Part shown: piece after piece, positions 5,985 to 16,589 of the stretch
Layout: each line of letters opens with the position of its first letter
Numbering within the stretch: position 1 is the first letter of the stretch
Notes under the pieces: model-generated
Told to the model about the DNA's origin: nothing
What the model saw: the letters and a program-made list of their open reading frames with translations, nothing else
Database searches by the model: none
Made by a program: the position numbers and the translations under genes
Source of the DNA: Chloroflexota bacterium
GTDB taxonomy: Bacteria; Chloroflexota; UBA5177; JANWHV01
Length of the DNA stretch: 17,105 nucleotides
Assembly: GCA_025924845.1 (NCBI GenBank)
Contig: JAICHN010000056.1
Location: forward strand, 1-17,105
Reading direction: 5' to 3'

Positions 5985-8455
5985 TACACCTCCTGAGTCA
6001 CGTCAAGCGCCCAGAAGCCTTTACGCTCGATTTGGAGGGCAATGCCGGTGCGCAGCTTCTCAGCCGGCACTAAACCATACTCTCCCCAGTAGTCGAGCAG
6101 GCTGTTGAAGATCCTCATTCTGTACGAGCCGGCGAGCTCGATATCGACGCGCAGTGCCGTGGTGGTCGTGCGATCGTCGGTATTGCCCACAAAGAGAAGG
6201 AGCTTTTCTCCCTGACGAAAGCCCAGGGCCACGGCATGAGTGCCCGCCGCATGCACATGGGCCGTGATGTCCTCCTCGTAGGCCACATAGGGCGCCGACT
6301 CTTGAAAATGGTAATTGGTATACATCACGGGCTCGGGGGCGCGCACGACCAGCCAGGTTAGCCGCTGCCCACGGTACGGTAGGTTCTGCACGGCCAGCCA
6401 TTTCCAATCGGGCGCCAGACGGGGCTGGACGTGCGGCGAGTCGGCCGAAAGATTTAAGCCGGCCGCGCCTTCAATGGCTGCCCACAGGTAGCGAGGGGGG
6501 AACCAGGGCGAAAGCATCATACCCTCATTGACCAACGTCTCACCGTGCAGCCACTCGGAGAACTGACCAGGCACCGTATTGTTCTGGCGGGGGTTGCGCG
6601 AATAGTTCTGGAAGCTCGTGCTCAAGGCATGGTCCATGAATTCAGGACTGAAGTGGGCCGCGGCGAAGGCATACCAGAAGGTCACGGCGACCCAGATCCC
6701 GCCCATCAAGCCATAGGCCGGTTCGGCCCCAGGACTATAATTCGGCGCATCGCGCGGCGTGGTGCGGATGCCCGCCTCCGTCCAGAAGTCGCGGCTGCTC
6801 AAGCGGCCGACGATCCGCGCCGTGGCCTCATTATCGGCCACATTGAAGATCACCGGAAAGACCAGGTCCGAGGTCACATCAGTACGCGGCGTTCCATCAA
6901 TATCGATGTTCAAGTAATACAGGCCATTGTCGTTGTTGACCAGTTGGGTATTGATCGCCTCTTTGAGCGCGGCCGCCTCCGCGGCAAAGTCAGCGCTCTC
7001 TTCGTGCTTCGCCAACACGCGGGCCATGTGCGAGACCGTTTGCAGCGCGGCGAAGCATTCGGAGTTGACCTCGGTAGTGGCGCCGGAGAGACGATAGTTC
7101 TTGATCACGTTGCGCCAGCCGACAATGCCCCAGTCCGAGACGCCGGTCGAGGTACACCACACCAACCCCTGGTCGTTGCGCTGCGACAGAATGTAACGGG
7201 CTGCCTTGGCCGCCGCGGGATAGACCTGACGGAGGAAATCCTCGTCTCCCGTGGCGTTGTAGTGGTGCCACAGGGCCAGGATCAGCAGGGGCGTATTGTC
7301 GTTGATATTGAGGCCGTAGTCGGCCGTCTTGCCGGTACGGATGTCGTAATACTCGACGATCATCCCGCTCGGCTCCGCCAGCCGAACGTAGGCCAGCAGC
7401 GAGGCACGGGCGAACTCAGGGGCGAGGTAGTCGGCGCCGAAGCCGAACCAGGAGGTGTCCCGGCCCACGCTGTTATTCGAGTGCATTGGATCGTTCACAA
7501 AGCACCATCCGGTCGGAGCCTTCAGCATTACCCGGAGCATGTTGGCCTTGGCCCACAGCACGCCCCGATTCACCTGCACGCTGGGGGTCAGGACGACCGA
7601 GCGGCCGAGCATCTCGTGATAATAGGCCTGGGTGCGCGCCAGCGCCTCGGCCGCGCTGGGGCAGGCCTTATAGGTCGCGGTCGCTTCTCGGCGCCCCTGG
7701 CTCGAAAAGGTGAGCAGGTAGGAAAAGGACGCCTGCTCGCCCGGTTTGAGCGCGTGGGAAAGATGCAGCACGCCGAGGACCTCCCCGGTGGAGACATTCG
7801 TAGTGTCCGAGAGCAGGCCGGGCCAGTGCCCGGCCACGGCACGGGCATAGTCGGAGGACGTTTCGTAGCTGGTCGGCCGCTCCGAACAGCCAAAGACTCG
7901 CACCAGGTCGGGATTTGAACGATTCCAGCAGAGCAGGGCGCCCAGCTTCTTATCGAACGTCGCCTCGATGTCCTGGGGGGTATCGCCGCGTAACTGACAA
8001 AAAGCAAAGGTGGCGATGTGCGCCGGCTCGGCCCCATCGTTGCGCAACTCCACCTGGTAGTAGACGGCGGGAGGATCAACCTCCCCATCCTCATGCGGGT
8101 GCCCGCTTAGCACAAAGATGTCTTCGTGGACCGCCACGTTGGTCGTCAGGACGAAGTCGCGCTCCTGATGTTCGGGATGGAGCGTGAAGGTTCCGGTCTC
8201 AGCCGGCGCCAGATGCATGCCGGTCTGCTCATCCCAGTGATGCAAGACCAGCGTACCGCATACGGTCGCGCCCGTCTCGATGCTATAGACCTTCTCGAGG
8301 GCGCCGGTCCCTTTAATCAGGATACAGACCGTGGGACTCCCGAGCGTGCTGCCAGCCGCCATTTCGTCGTCGGGGACAGTATAGACGGCATCGCGCGCGC
8401 TATCCCCTATGCCGTGGGCAATATCCATAAACTGCCGTGCGCGTGTACGGCGCAC
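5984..8455 (-). CDS. Large (alpha/alpha)6-barrel glycoside hydrolase-like protein (amylo-alpha-1,6-glucosidase/cellobiose-phosphorylase-like)
   Basis: 823 residues. The N-terminal half (about 30-280) reads as a beta-sandwich. The region 290-670 has the alternating helices and aromatic loops of six-hairpin glycosidases: GRDTSWFGFGADYLAPEF at 331-348, SDWG at 440-443, and a late acidic cluster EWLHGETLVNE at 634-644. D441 and one of E634/E639/E644 are candidate catalytic acids, by analogy with debranching and GH15/63-type enzymes. A C-terminal beta domain runs from about 690. There is no signal peptide, so action is intracellular. The start is GTG 8455 with GAGGGAAAGGAGGG upstream; spacing is tight, and ATG 8428 is the alternative. 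It is coupled to the SDR by TAATG. The GH family is uncertain and the substrate unknown; a phosphorylase is possible. Confidence 0.85.
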   Translation of the reverse strand: MRRTRARQFMDIAHGIGDSARDAVYTVPDDEMAAGSTLGSPTVCILIKGTGALEKVYSIETGATVCGTLVLHHWDEQTGMHLAPAETGTFTLHPEHQERDFVLTTNVAVHEDIFVLSGHPHEDGEVDPPAVYYQVELRNDGAEPAHIATFAFCQLRGDTPQDIEATFDKKLGALLCWNRSNPDLVRVFGCSERPTSYETSSDYARAVAGHWPGLLSDTTNVSTGEVLGVLHLSHALKPGEQASFSYLLTFSSQGRREATATYKACPSAAEALARTQAYYHEMLGRSVVLTPSVQVNRGVLWAKANMLRVMLKAPTGWCFVNDPMHSNNSVGRDTSWFGFGADYLAPEFARASLLAYVRLAEPSGMIVEYYDIRTGKTADYGLNINDNTPLLILALWHHYNATGDEDFLRQVYPAAAKAARYILSQRNDQGLVWCTSTGVSDWGIVGWRNVIKNYRLSGATTEVNSECFAALQTVSHMARVLAKHEESADFAAEAAALKEAINTQLVNNDNGLYYLNIDIDGTPRTDVTSDLVFPVIFNVADNEATARIVGRLSSRDFWTEAGIRTTPRDAPNYSPGAEPAYGLMGGIWVAVTFWYAFAAAHFSPEFMDHALSTSFQNYSRNPRQNNTVPGQFSEWLHGETLVNEGMMLSPWFPPRYLWAAIEGAAGLNLSADSPHVQPRLAPDWKWLAVQNLPYRGQRLTWLVVRAPEPVMYTNYHFQESAPYVAYEEDITAHVHAAGTHAVALGFRQGEKLLLFVGNTDDRTTTTALRVDIELAGSYRMRIFNSLLDYWGEYGLVPAEKLRTGIALQIERKGFWALDVTQEV

Positions 8456-8536
8456 CCCTCCTTTCCCTCATACGGCGGGACTTGTTCTCGTCCGTCTGGA
8501 GGCCCGCCGGATCGCCGAAGCGTCCATCGAGCCGGC

Positions 8537-9400
8537 TCACGTCAAGGCGAATGCATCGTGCCACGCCCTCTCCAGCCCAACTCGACTATCGGCGATCACC
8601 TGGAAGAGATCCGCGTCCCACAGAGGATCGGGGACGCCGCTGGAGAAGATCTCCACACTGTAGGCGCCCCGAAAGCCGCTCTCGTACACGGCGCGGAGCA
8701 GGGGCGGCAGGGGAATCTCGCCCTGTCCGACGATCAGTCGATCCTGAAAGGAGCGGGGCGTGCGCCAATCGCTGAGCTGTACCACGAAGATGCGGTCGCC
8801 GCAGGCTTTGATTTGCTCAAGAATACCGGCGTTCTGCCAGATATTCCAGGCATCCAGGCAAATACCGAAGTTGGGGCGATCGACCGCCCGGACGATGTGC
8901 ATGGCCTGTTCCAGAGTCCAGATCGCGGACTCTTCGTTCATGATCGAGGCGTTCAGCGGCTCCAGAGCGATGCGTGCTCGGTGGGTCTGGGCAAAATCGG
9001 CCAGCGCTCGATACTCTTTCGCGGCAGTGTCGAAGACCTGCTGAATGTTGCCGTTTGGAGGGATACCGGTATTGGTGACGAAGGGCGCGTCCGGTGCCGC
9101 CCCGGCCAGGAGTTCTATCGTCCGGCGGAAGCGCGCCATACGCGCGGGCACGTCTTTCGGCTCCGGCTGCGATAGGCTGGGAAACAGGGTGCGCACCACG
9201 GGCTGCACGGAGCTGACCACCAGGCCATGCCGAGCGATGAGCGCCAACTGCTCCGCGGTGTGATCGGCGTCGAGCTTGGCCTCGCAGACCTCGATCGTAT
9301 CGACGCCAAGCCGCGCGTAATTCTCGACGTCCTGCTCGAAAGTCCAGGGATTGGTGGTGAACTCACTGACGCCGAATTGGTAGGCGGGGGGACTACTCAT
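8537..9400 (-). CDS. Sugar phosphate isomerase/epimerase-like TIM-barrel protein
   Basis: 287 residues of the AP-endonuclease-2-type TIM-barrel family, which includes xylose-isomerase-like, inosose dehydratase and keto-sugar epimerase/lyase enzymes. It starts with a strand (YQFGVSEFTT). Candidate metal ligands lie late in the barrel: the Glu of IALEPLN, the Asp of GICLDAWNIW, the polar site of VVQLSDWR, and the Glu of YSVEIFS. The phrase DRLIVGQGEIPLPPLL is typical of the family. ATG 9400 follows the GMC stop by five bases with AAAGGG as ribosome site; the frame is open to 9754 but that is antisense shadow of the GMC gene. Being between a GMC dehydrogenase and a glycosidase-like gene suggests that it acts on a keto-sugar or oxidised sugar made by the dehydrogenase. 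The exact reaction cannot be read. Confidence 0.92.
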   Translation of the reverse strand: MSSPPAYQFGVSEFTTNPWTFEQDVENYARLGVDTIEVCEAKLDADHTAEQLALIARHGLVVSSVQPVVRTLFPSLSQPEPKDVPARMARFRRTIELLAGAAPDAPFVTNTGIPPNGNIQQVFDTAAKEYRALADFAQTHRARIALEPLNASIMNEESAIWTLEQAMHIVRAVDRPNFGICLDAWNIWQNAGILEQIKACGDRIFVVQLSDWRTPRSFQDRLIVGQGEIPLPPLLRAVYESGFRGAYSVEIFSSGVPDPLWDADLFQVIADSRVGLERAWHDAFALT

Positions 9401-9405
9401 CTGGA

Positions 9406-11156
<1,751 letters not shown>

Positions 11157-11160
<4 letters not shown>

Positions 11161-11987
11161 TGGGTACCTCCCTGGCCGCCGGCAGGCCCTTCCTGGCCGG
11201 GATGTGAAGGCGACCAACCGTTGGAGGTGTCTCCTGTCGACAGAGCGCTCGGCGGTGGCGCCCAGGCATAGCGCTGCTCGTCAACCTCCCACGGCTCAGG
11301 TTGACCGTGCTCCATCCGCATGTAGCCACGTGGATACGCCGGCCCACCGAAGCCGATCTCGTCCCAGGCATAGGGATGGGCGTAGTAGGCGTCAACGGCA
11401 TCTTGCACCAACATGGCCCAGTAACGCTTGACCGACATGCGGCGCCAGATCTCCTCGGCCGCGGGCGGGCGCGCGTCATGAATCGACTTCAGCACCTCAT
11501 CCTGCTCACGCGGCCCAAGTTCGGCGAATGATGTTCCGTGCAGATGCTGTGCGATGGCCTCGATCGCCTGCAAACCAAGCCGGTGCGCCTCGCCGTCGGG
11601 CGGCATATCCTCGTAGCGGTAGCCATCGATACGACCGTCATGGAGACGGGCGTCCAGGGAGGGGAGGAGGGGGATACGGTGCTCTTCGTCGCGGTCGTCC
11701 TGCGGCAGGACGCGGGCCAGCACCGCTTTCAACAGCCTCGCCTCATCAGGGGTGAAAAAGCGGATGGGCGGGATGTCCTGAACGCGGGCGAGCACGACAG
11801 CGCGCGTGGCGTCGTCCCAGAACCGCTGCTGGGCCAGGGTGCTGAAGCCGGGATAGTAGCCGGGTTGTGCCCTGGGCGGCAAGGGAATCCCGGTAGTTGG
11901 GTCTATGGGGAGGAGGTCGACGCCTGGGGTAGGCGGCGGTGCGGCGTTTGGTCGCGCGGAGTCACGTTTGATATCAAGCTTTGCCAC
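11157..11987 (-). CDS. Gluconate 2-dehydrogenase subunit 3-like protein
   Basis: 276 residues. The central region (about 74-205) carries family hallmarks: FFTPDEARLLKAVLARVLP (77-95), an acidic/His stretch, and WAMLVQDAVDAYYAHPYAWDEIGFGGPAYPRGY (190-222). In GMC dehydrogenase complexes this small subunit binds the large flavoprotein subunit and aids its maturation or export. The usual twin-arginine signal peptide is missing; the N-terminus is instead Pro-rich (about 11-45), so this complex probably stays in the cytoplasm. The C-terminus (about 240-276) is low-complexity Gly/Pro/Ser. The start is GTG 11987 with GGAGGGCGGAG just before it and a one-base overlap with the upstream stop (TAGTG). 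It ends in a TTGA overlap with the GMC gene, as expected for subunits of one complex. Confidence 0.9.
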
Positions 11988-13171
11988 TACTCCGCCCTCC
12001 GCAACAGGCTCGCCAGTAGGCCCAGGAAGCCGGAGGCGGAAAACAACAGCGGGGCAAAGACGGGGGGACCATACATCAGGTTATAGAGCGGGTAATGGAG
12101 ACCGCCGGGACGGCGCAGCATGCCCCGCACATGATAGAAGGTGCCGGCCGCGCCGTCGAGAAGGGCCAGGAGGGAGATGATCGGCAGCGCGATGCGCGCC
12201 ATACGCTTGCTGGGGATAGCGCCGATTCCGGCCACGAACAACACCGGCGTGAGCAGAATCGGTGTCCACTGCGCCTTATACTGGAAGTTGTTCTTGTAGT
12301 GCGAGTAAAGCGCCTCTATGCCGCTGAACACCGCTGATATAGCCGCCGCCGCCGCAAGTTGCTTCTGGAAACGCCCTTCGCGGATATGGTGCTCGAGCGC
12401 CTCACCCTCCTGGACTACACTGTTCGGCAGGAGCCGCGACCACCAGGTGAGGGGCGAGTTCGTCGGAGGAGCGCCGGGCTCCCGGTTCACCCCTCCTGGA
12501 GAGGAATCCCCGATCGGGGCGGCCGGCGACCGCGTCTCCTCCGGAGATCGCTCGACCGGCGTGCTACCGGCCTGCCCGTTGGACAACGAGTTCGCGATCC
12601 CCTCACCTTGAGGCCGGCTGAAATCATCCTCGCGGCGGAGGAACGTCGCGATCAGACCCAGATAGCCGCTGAGCGCGAACAGCAGCGGGGCAAACACCGG
12701 CGGCCCCATGATCACGTTGAAAATCGGGACGCGCCAGCCCCCCGGCTTGCGCGCCACGCCGCGCACATGAAATACGAAGCCGACCATCCCGTCCACCACG
12801 GTGATCAGCGAGACGGCCGGCAGGATGGTTCGCGCCGCGCGTCGGCTAACGGCGCCCCAGACGCCCGCGACGAACAAGGCGGGGCTGAGCAAAACGGGGC
12901 TGTACATCACGCGCTGACTGTAGCTGCCTCGATAATGCTCGGACAGCACCTCCAGGCCGCTGAGCGCGGAGGCCAGCCCGGCGATCAACGACAGGCTGCG
13001 CTGAAATCGGCCCTCGCGGATGTACTGGTCCAGTAAATCGCCCTCGTGCGCGATGGACCGGGGCAGCAGACCCCAGAGCGGGACACGGGCGGACTGACCG
13101 ATCCGATCAGCGGCCTCGCGGACAGCGCCGCGGGCGCCATTGACGGAGTGGGTAGGAATCTGGAACCGCAT
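11987..13171 (-). CDS. Membrane protein made of two tandem copies of an uncharacterised four-helix domain
   Basis: 394 residues, no family recognised. Residues 35-182 and 247-394 align without gaps at a constant offset of 212; about 70 of 148 positions are identical by hand count. Shared features are LLPxS, EGx9GRFQ, H79/H291, PALFVAG/PVLFVAG, D127/D339 in a DG motif, H135/H347 (HVRG), RxPGG, and the nearly invariant GPPVFAPLLF at 156-165 and 368-377. Each copy has about three to four hydrophobic helices. A polar Ser/Pro/Glu-rich linker (about 183-245) joins them. ATG 13171 is chosen; the frame extends to a TTG at 13231. It overlaps the subunit 3 gene by one base (TAGTG), suggesting that it is the membrane partner of the GMC/subunit 3 pair. 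Conserved histidines could ligate haem, but this is inference. Confidence 0.88.
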   Translation of the reverse strand: MRFQIPTHSVNGARGAVREAADRIGQSARVPLWGLLPRSIAHEGDLLDQYIREGRFQRSLSLIAGLASALSGLEVLSEHYRGSYSQRVMYSPVLLSPALFVAGVWGAVSRRAARTILPAVSLITVVDGMVGFVFHVRGVARKPGGWRVPIFNVIMGPPVFAPLLFALSGYLGLIATFLRREDDFSRPQGEGIANSLSNGQAGSTPVERSPEETRSPAAPIGDSSPGGVNREPGAPPTNSPLTWWSRLLPNSVVQEGEALEHHIREGRFQKQLAAAAAISAVFSGIEALYSHYKNNFQYKAQWTPILLTPVLFVAGIGAIPSKRMARIALPIISLLALLDGAAGTFYHVRGMLRRPGGLHYPLYNLMYGPPVFAPLLFSASGFLGLLASLLRRAE

Positions 13172-13242
13172 GATCAATTCCCGCCGTGCAGGAACGTGAG
13201 CGTACGCGGCCGGACCGGGCCCGTGAAACAACTACCGCGCAC

Positions 13243-14997
13243 TTATACCACCTCGCGGATCTTATCCATCACCACGCTCTTGATGATGCCGAAGCTATCT
13301 TTTTCGCCTCGGGCCAGTGCCATGGCGAAGTTTTTCGCCTGTTGCGTCGACACCTTGCCGGGCATCGGCGGCTCGTTGGGATCGACCACTGCCTCGATCA
13401 CCACGGGGCCAGGCTGCGCGAAGGCTTCACGCAGGACCGCCTCGGCCTTTGCCGGGTCGTCGAGACAATATCCGGCGGCGCCGCAGGCCCTGCCATACGC
13501 GGCGAAGTCGATGGGTTGCAGTTCGACGCCATACTGAGGATTACCCTCCAGGACCAACTGCTCCCACTTGATCTCGCCTAACACGTTGTTCTTGATTACC
13601 ATCACCTTGACCGGCATGTTGTACTTCACCATGGTGGCAATCTCGCCCATCAGCATGGTGAAACCGCCATCGCCGCAGACCGCCACCACTTGTCTACCGG
13701 GAAAGGCGGCGGCGGCCCCCACCGCGTAGGGCAGGCCGCAGGCCATGGTGGCCAACAGTCCGGAGACGGAGAATTGCATGCCGTCCCGCATCTCCAGGTG
13801 CCGAGCGGCCCAGGTGGTGACTGTCCCGCAATCGGAGATCACGATCGCGTCGTCGGCCAGCATCTTGTTCAGGGCGCGCGCGGCCACCTGGGGCTTCATC
13901 GGCATGCTGGTACGCGTGCCGCGTTCCTCCATCAGTTCGTTCCAGTCTTTCATCCGCCCCTGGGCCTTCTCGAGAAAGCCGCGATCCTCCTTGCGGTGGA
14001 TGAGGGGAAGCAGCGCGGTCAACACGGCCTTGCAATCTCCCACCAGGCCAACCTCGACCGGCTGGCGCAGGCCGATTCTCGACGAATCGATGTCTACCTG
14101 CACGATTCTGGCCTGACCCGGTTTGGGGAGGAACTCCATGTAGGGGAAGCTGGTTCCCAGCATAATCAGGGTGTCGCACTCAGTCAGGGCTTCCTGCGAC
14201 GGCGCCGTGCCCAGGAGGCCGATTCCCCCGGTCGTAAAGGGGCTATGGTCGGGGACCACGCACTTGCCCAAGAGGGGCTTGATGATCGGCCCGGCCACGA
14301 GGTCGGCCAACTTCGTTACCTCGTCGCGCGCGTTCAGGCAGCCTCGCCCGGCCAGGATAGCCACCTTCGAACCGGCGTTGATCAGCTTAGCGGCTTCCTG
14401 CAATCGATCGAGGGGCGGGACGGGATAGGAAGGCGCGAACACGTCGGCACTGTGCTTGGCGATGTTGGCCGGCGATCGATTGCCGTCATCCAGCGTCTCA
14501 TCCTGAGTGTCCTTGGGGATGGTAAGGTGGGCCACGCCGCGCCGCCCCAGGGCGCTCTTGACTGCCTCGTCCAGCACGTTGATCACATGAGCCGGCCCCA
14601 TCACGCGTTCGTTATAGACGGCGACATCCATGAACAGCTTGTCGAGGTCCACATCCTGCTGGTAATGGGTGCCGATCAAGTCATGAAAGGTGTGGCCGGT
14701 GATCGCCAGCACCGGCTGACCATCGCACTTCGCGTCGTAGAGGCCGTTCAGCAGGTGGATGCCCCCCGGACCCGAGGTTGCCAGGCAGACGCCGAGGCGA
14801 CCGCTGAATTTGGCATAGCCGCAAGCGGCGAACGCCGCGGCCTCTTCATGACGTACCTGAATGAACCGCATTGAATCCTTGTGGGTGCGTAGAGCCTCGA
14901 AGATGCCGTTGATCCCATCGCCGGGAAACCCGAAAATGGTGTCCACGCCCCACTCGCTTAGGCGCTCGATCAACAAGTCGGCAGTTGTCTTTGCCAT
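13243..14997 (-). CDS. poxB: TPP-dependent enzyme of the pyruvate oxidase/dehydrogenase (PoxB)/acetolactate synthase group
   Basis: 584 residues in the three-domain order of TPP enzymes. The PYR domain (1-170) has the catalytic Glu E51 (RHEEAAAF) and SGPGGIHLLNGLYDA. The middle FAD/Rossmann-like domain spans about 195-340. The PP domain has the TPP-Mg motif GDGG at 442 running to NN at 470-471. Length and the sequence YDAKCDGQPVLAITG fit the pyruvate:quinone oxidoreductase subgroup, which oxidises pyruvate to acetate and CO2. The C-terminal GIIKSVVMDKIREVV could be an amphipathic membrane-binding tail as in PoxB; this is inference. ATG 14997 has AAGGGA seven bases upstream; ATG 15015 is an alternative. 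It is divergent from the NDH-2 gene and 71 bases before the duplicated membrane protein. Acetolactate-synthase-like activity is not excluded. Confidence 0.92.
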   Translation of the reverse strand: MAKTTADLLIERLSEWGVDTIFGFPGDGINGIFEALRTHKDSMRFIQVRHEEAAAFAACGYAKFSGRLGVCLATSGPGGIHLLNGLYDAKCDGQPVLAITGHTFHDLIGTHYQQDVDLDKLFMDVAVYNERVMGPAHVINVLDEAVKSALGRRGVAHLTIPKDTQDETLDDGNRSPANIAKHSADVFAPSYPVPPLDRLQEAAKLINAGSKVAILAGRGCLNARDEVTKLADLVAGPIIKPLLGKCVVPDHSPFTTGGIGLLGTAPSQEALTECDTLIMLGTSFPYMEFLPKPGQARIVQVDIDSSRIGLRQPVEVGLVGDCKAVLTALLPLIHRKEDRGFLEKAQGRMKDWNELMEERGTRTSMPMKPQVAARALNKMLADDAIVISDCGTVTTWAARHLEMRDGMQFSVSGLLATMACGLPYAVGAAAAFPGRQVVAVCGDGGFTMLMGEIATMVKYNMPVKVMVIKNNVLGEIKWEQLVLEGNPQYGVELQPIDFAAYGRACGAAGYCLDDPAKAEAVLREAFAQPGPVVIEAVVDPNEPPMPGKVSTQQAKNFAMALARGEKDSFGIIKSVVMDKIREVV

Positions 14998-15251
14998 CAG
15001 TCTGTCCCTTCCCATCCATGCCTATACGATCAGGTTACGTCGCGCCAGATAAGGGAACAAGCACGGCAAATTAAGTCGTCCGGTGATACAGTTTAGGGAG
15101 AAGTTCGGGTGCGCAGGGAGCGGCGGCGCGCGTCGCGACATGTTTCGGTGGGCAGCGAACGATGCGGCAAGAAGGGGATAGATGATGAGGTACATCGGAC
15201 AAATCGACGGCAGCCGGCGGCGGCCGGGGCAGGCGGGGCGGGAGGCGCGGC
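14998..15251. promoter_or_regulatory. Divergent intergenic region between PoxB-like and NDH-2 genes
   Basis: 254 bases without a convincing gene. It must hold promoters for both divergent units. I can see only a weak candidate on the minus strand (TTGTTC, 17 bases, TAACCT), with three of six matches in each box. The part nearest NDH-2 is a G-rich run (about 15220-15250) ending in the ribosome site GGAGG at 15241-15245. Confidence 0.45.
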
Positions 15252-16559
15252 ATGGCTAGCGACGGTCCCCCACATGTCGTGATCCTGGGCGGTGGATTCG
15301 CTGGAGTCGGCGCGGCGCGGGAGCTGGCGCGGCTGCTAGGCAAGGAAGAGGATGGCCGCATCACCCTGGTGGATGAGCACCCTTACCAGATCTTTACTCC
15401 GATGCTCACCGAGGTGGCCGGCGGCCAGATTGAGGCGAGTCACGCCGTCAGCGCGATCCATCGTCTCTCGCCACGGATCAACTTCGTACAGGGTCGTGTC
15501 GACCAGATCGCGCTCGAAGGTAAGCGCGTAACCGTCACGACGGGCGATCCCCATCAGGGAGCGCCGGGCGCGCAACGCACTCTGGAGGCCGACCAGCTGG
15601 TGATTGCGCTCGGCTCGGTGACCAATTACCATCACGCCGAGGGAGTCTCCGCGCACGCGCTGCCCATGAAGACCCTGGGCGACGCCGCGGCGATTCGCAA
15701 CCGGGCTCTGGCCCTGGTGGCGACGGCTAATGCCGAGCCGGACGAGGCGCGGCGGCGGGCCATGCTGACCTTCGTGGTCGGGGGCGGCGGCTTCTCGGGA
15801 GTGGAGACGATGGCCGCGCTGAACGACCTGGTGCGGGACGTGGTCCAGCGCTATCCGACGCTCAACGACCCGAAGCCGCGCACCGTGCTGATCCATCCCG
15901 GCGAACGCCTCCTCCCCGAGTTAGGCCCCAAGCTTGCCCGCTACGCGCAGCGGCAACTTGAGCAACGCGGTGTGGAGGTACTGCTCAACACCAAGATCAC
16001 AGGCGCCGGCGAAGGTTACGTCGAGCTGGAGGGCGATCGGCGGATCGATACGCGGCTGCTCGTCTGGGCGGCCGGCGTAAAGCCCAGCCCGGTGATCGAT
16101 ACGCTCGATTGCCCGCGCGGCAAGCACGGTGGGATCAAGGCCGAGGCGACGCTGGCGATGCCGGACCATCCCGGCGTCTGGGCGCTGGGTGACTGCGCCG
16201 AGATTCCCCGGCCCCAAGGCAAGGGCAGCTATGGACCCACCGCGCAGAATGCCGTGCGCGAGGGGACACTGGCGGCAAGAAATATCGTGGCCTGCCTGCG
16301 CGGCGAGCAGCCCAAGCCGTTCGTCTACACCCCTATCGGTGAACTGGCCATCGTCGGCAAGCGTACCGGCGTGGCCCGCGTCTATGGCCGCAACTTCTCG
16401 GGGCTCCCGGCCTGGGCCATGTGGCGTATGATCTATCTGGCCAAGATGCCGCTGGCGAGCAAGCGCGTGCGCATCGCGCTGGATTGGCTGCTCGATCTCA
16501 TGTTCGGGCGCGAAAGCGTGGCGTTGCCCATCGACCGTTCGGCGACCACGGTGAGCTAA
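15252..16559 (+). CDS. ndh: Type II NADH dehydrogenase (NDH-2)-like NAD(P)/FAD oxidoreductase
   Basis: 435 residues. It transfers electrons from NADH to quinone at the membrane without proton pumping. The FAD motif is GGGFAG at 13-18. A second Rossmann motif, VVGGGGFSGVE at 175-185, ends in E185, which favours NADH. ALGDCAE at 311-317 has the FAD-binding D314, and PTAQNAVREG at 329-338 matches the quinone-site segment of the family. The C-terminal part (about 385-420) is amphipathic with aromatic and basic residues, fitting peripheral membrane attachment. ATG 15252 has GGAGG at a six-base spacing. The cupin gene follows 30 bases downstream on the same strand. Related sulfide:quinone reductases are less likely because catalytic cysteines are lacking (only C287, C315 and C348). 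Confidence 0.94.
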   Translation: MASDGPPHVVILGGGFAGVGAARELARLLGKEEDGRITLVDEHPYQIFTPMLTEVAGGQIEASHAVSAIHRLSPRINFVQGRVDQIALEGKRVTVTTGDPHQGAPGAQRTLEADQLVIALGSVTNYHHAEGVSAHALPMKTLGDAAAIRNRALALVATANAEPDEARRRAMLTFVVGGGGFSGVETMAALNDLVRDVVQRYPTLNDPKPRTVLIHPGERLLPELGPKLARYAQRQLEQRGVEVLLNTKITGAGEGYVELEGDRRIDTRLLVWAAGVKPSPVIDTLDCPRGKHGGIKAEATLAMPDHPGVWALGDCAEIPRPQGKGSYGPTAQNAVREGTLAARNIVACLRGEQPKPFVYTPIGELAIVGKRTGVARVYGRNFSGLPAWAMWRMIYLAKMPLASKRVRIALDWLLDLMFGRESVALPIDRSATTVS

Positions 16560-16589
16560 TACACCATCGAACGGAGAGGACATTCCAGA

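Noticed and set aside
6545..7918. Plus-strand open frame of 457 codons opposite the glycosidase-like gene
   Set aside because: Composition is typical of an antisense shadow, and the minus-strand gene is well supported by motifs.
8400..8471. A 23-codon upstream reading frame starting at ATG 8471 overlapping the glycosidase-like start
   Set aside because: No ribosome site and no recognisable peptide; overlap with the GTG start is expected by chance.
13690..14874. Plus-strand open frame of 394 codons opposite the TPP enzyme
   Set aside because: No domain, and Gly/His/Gln/Arg-rich shadow; the minus-strand TPP motifs are unambiguous.
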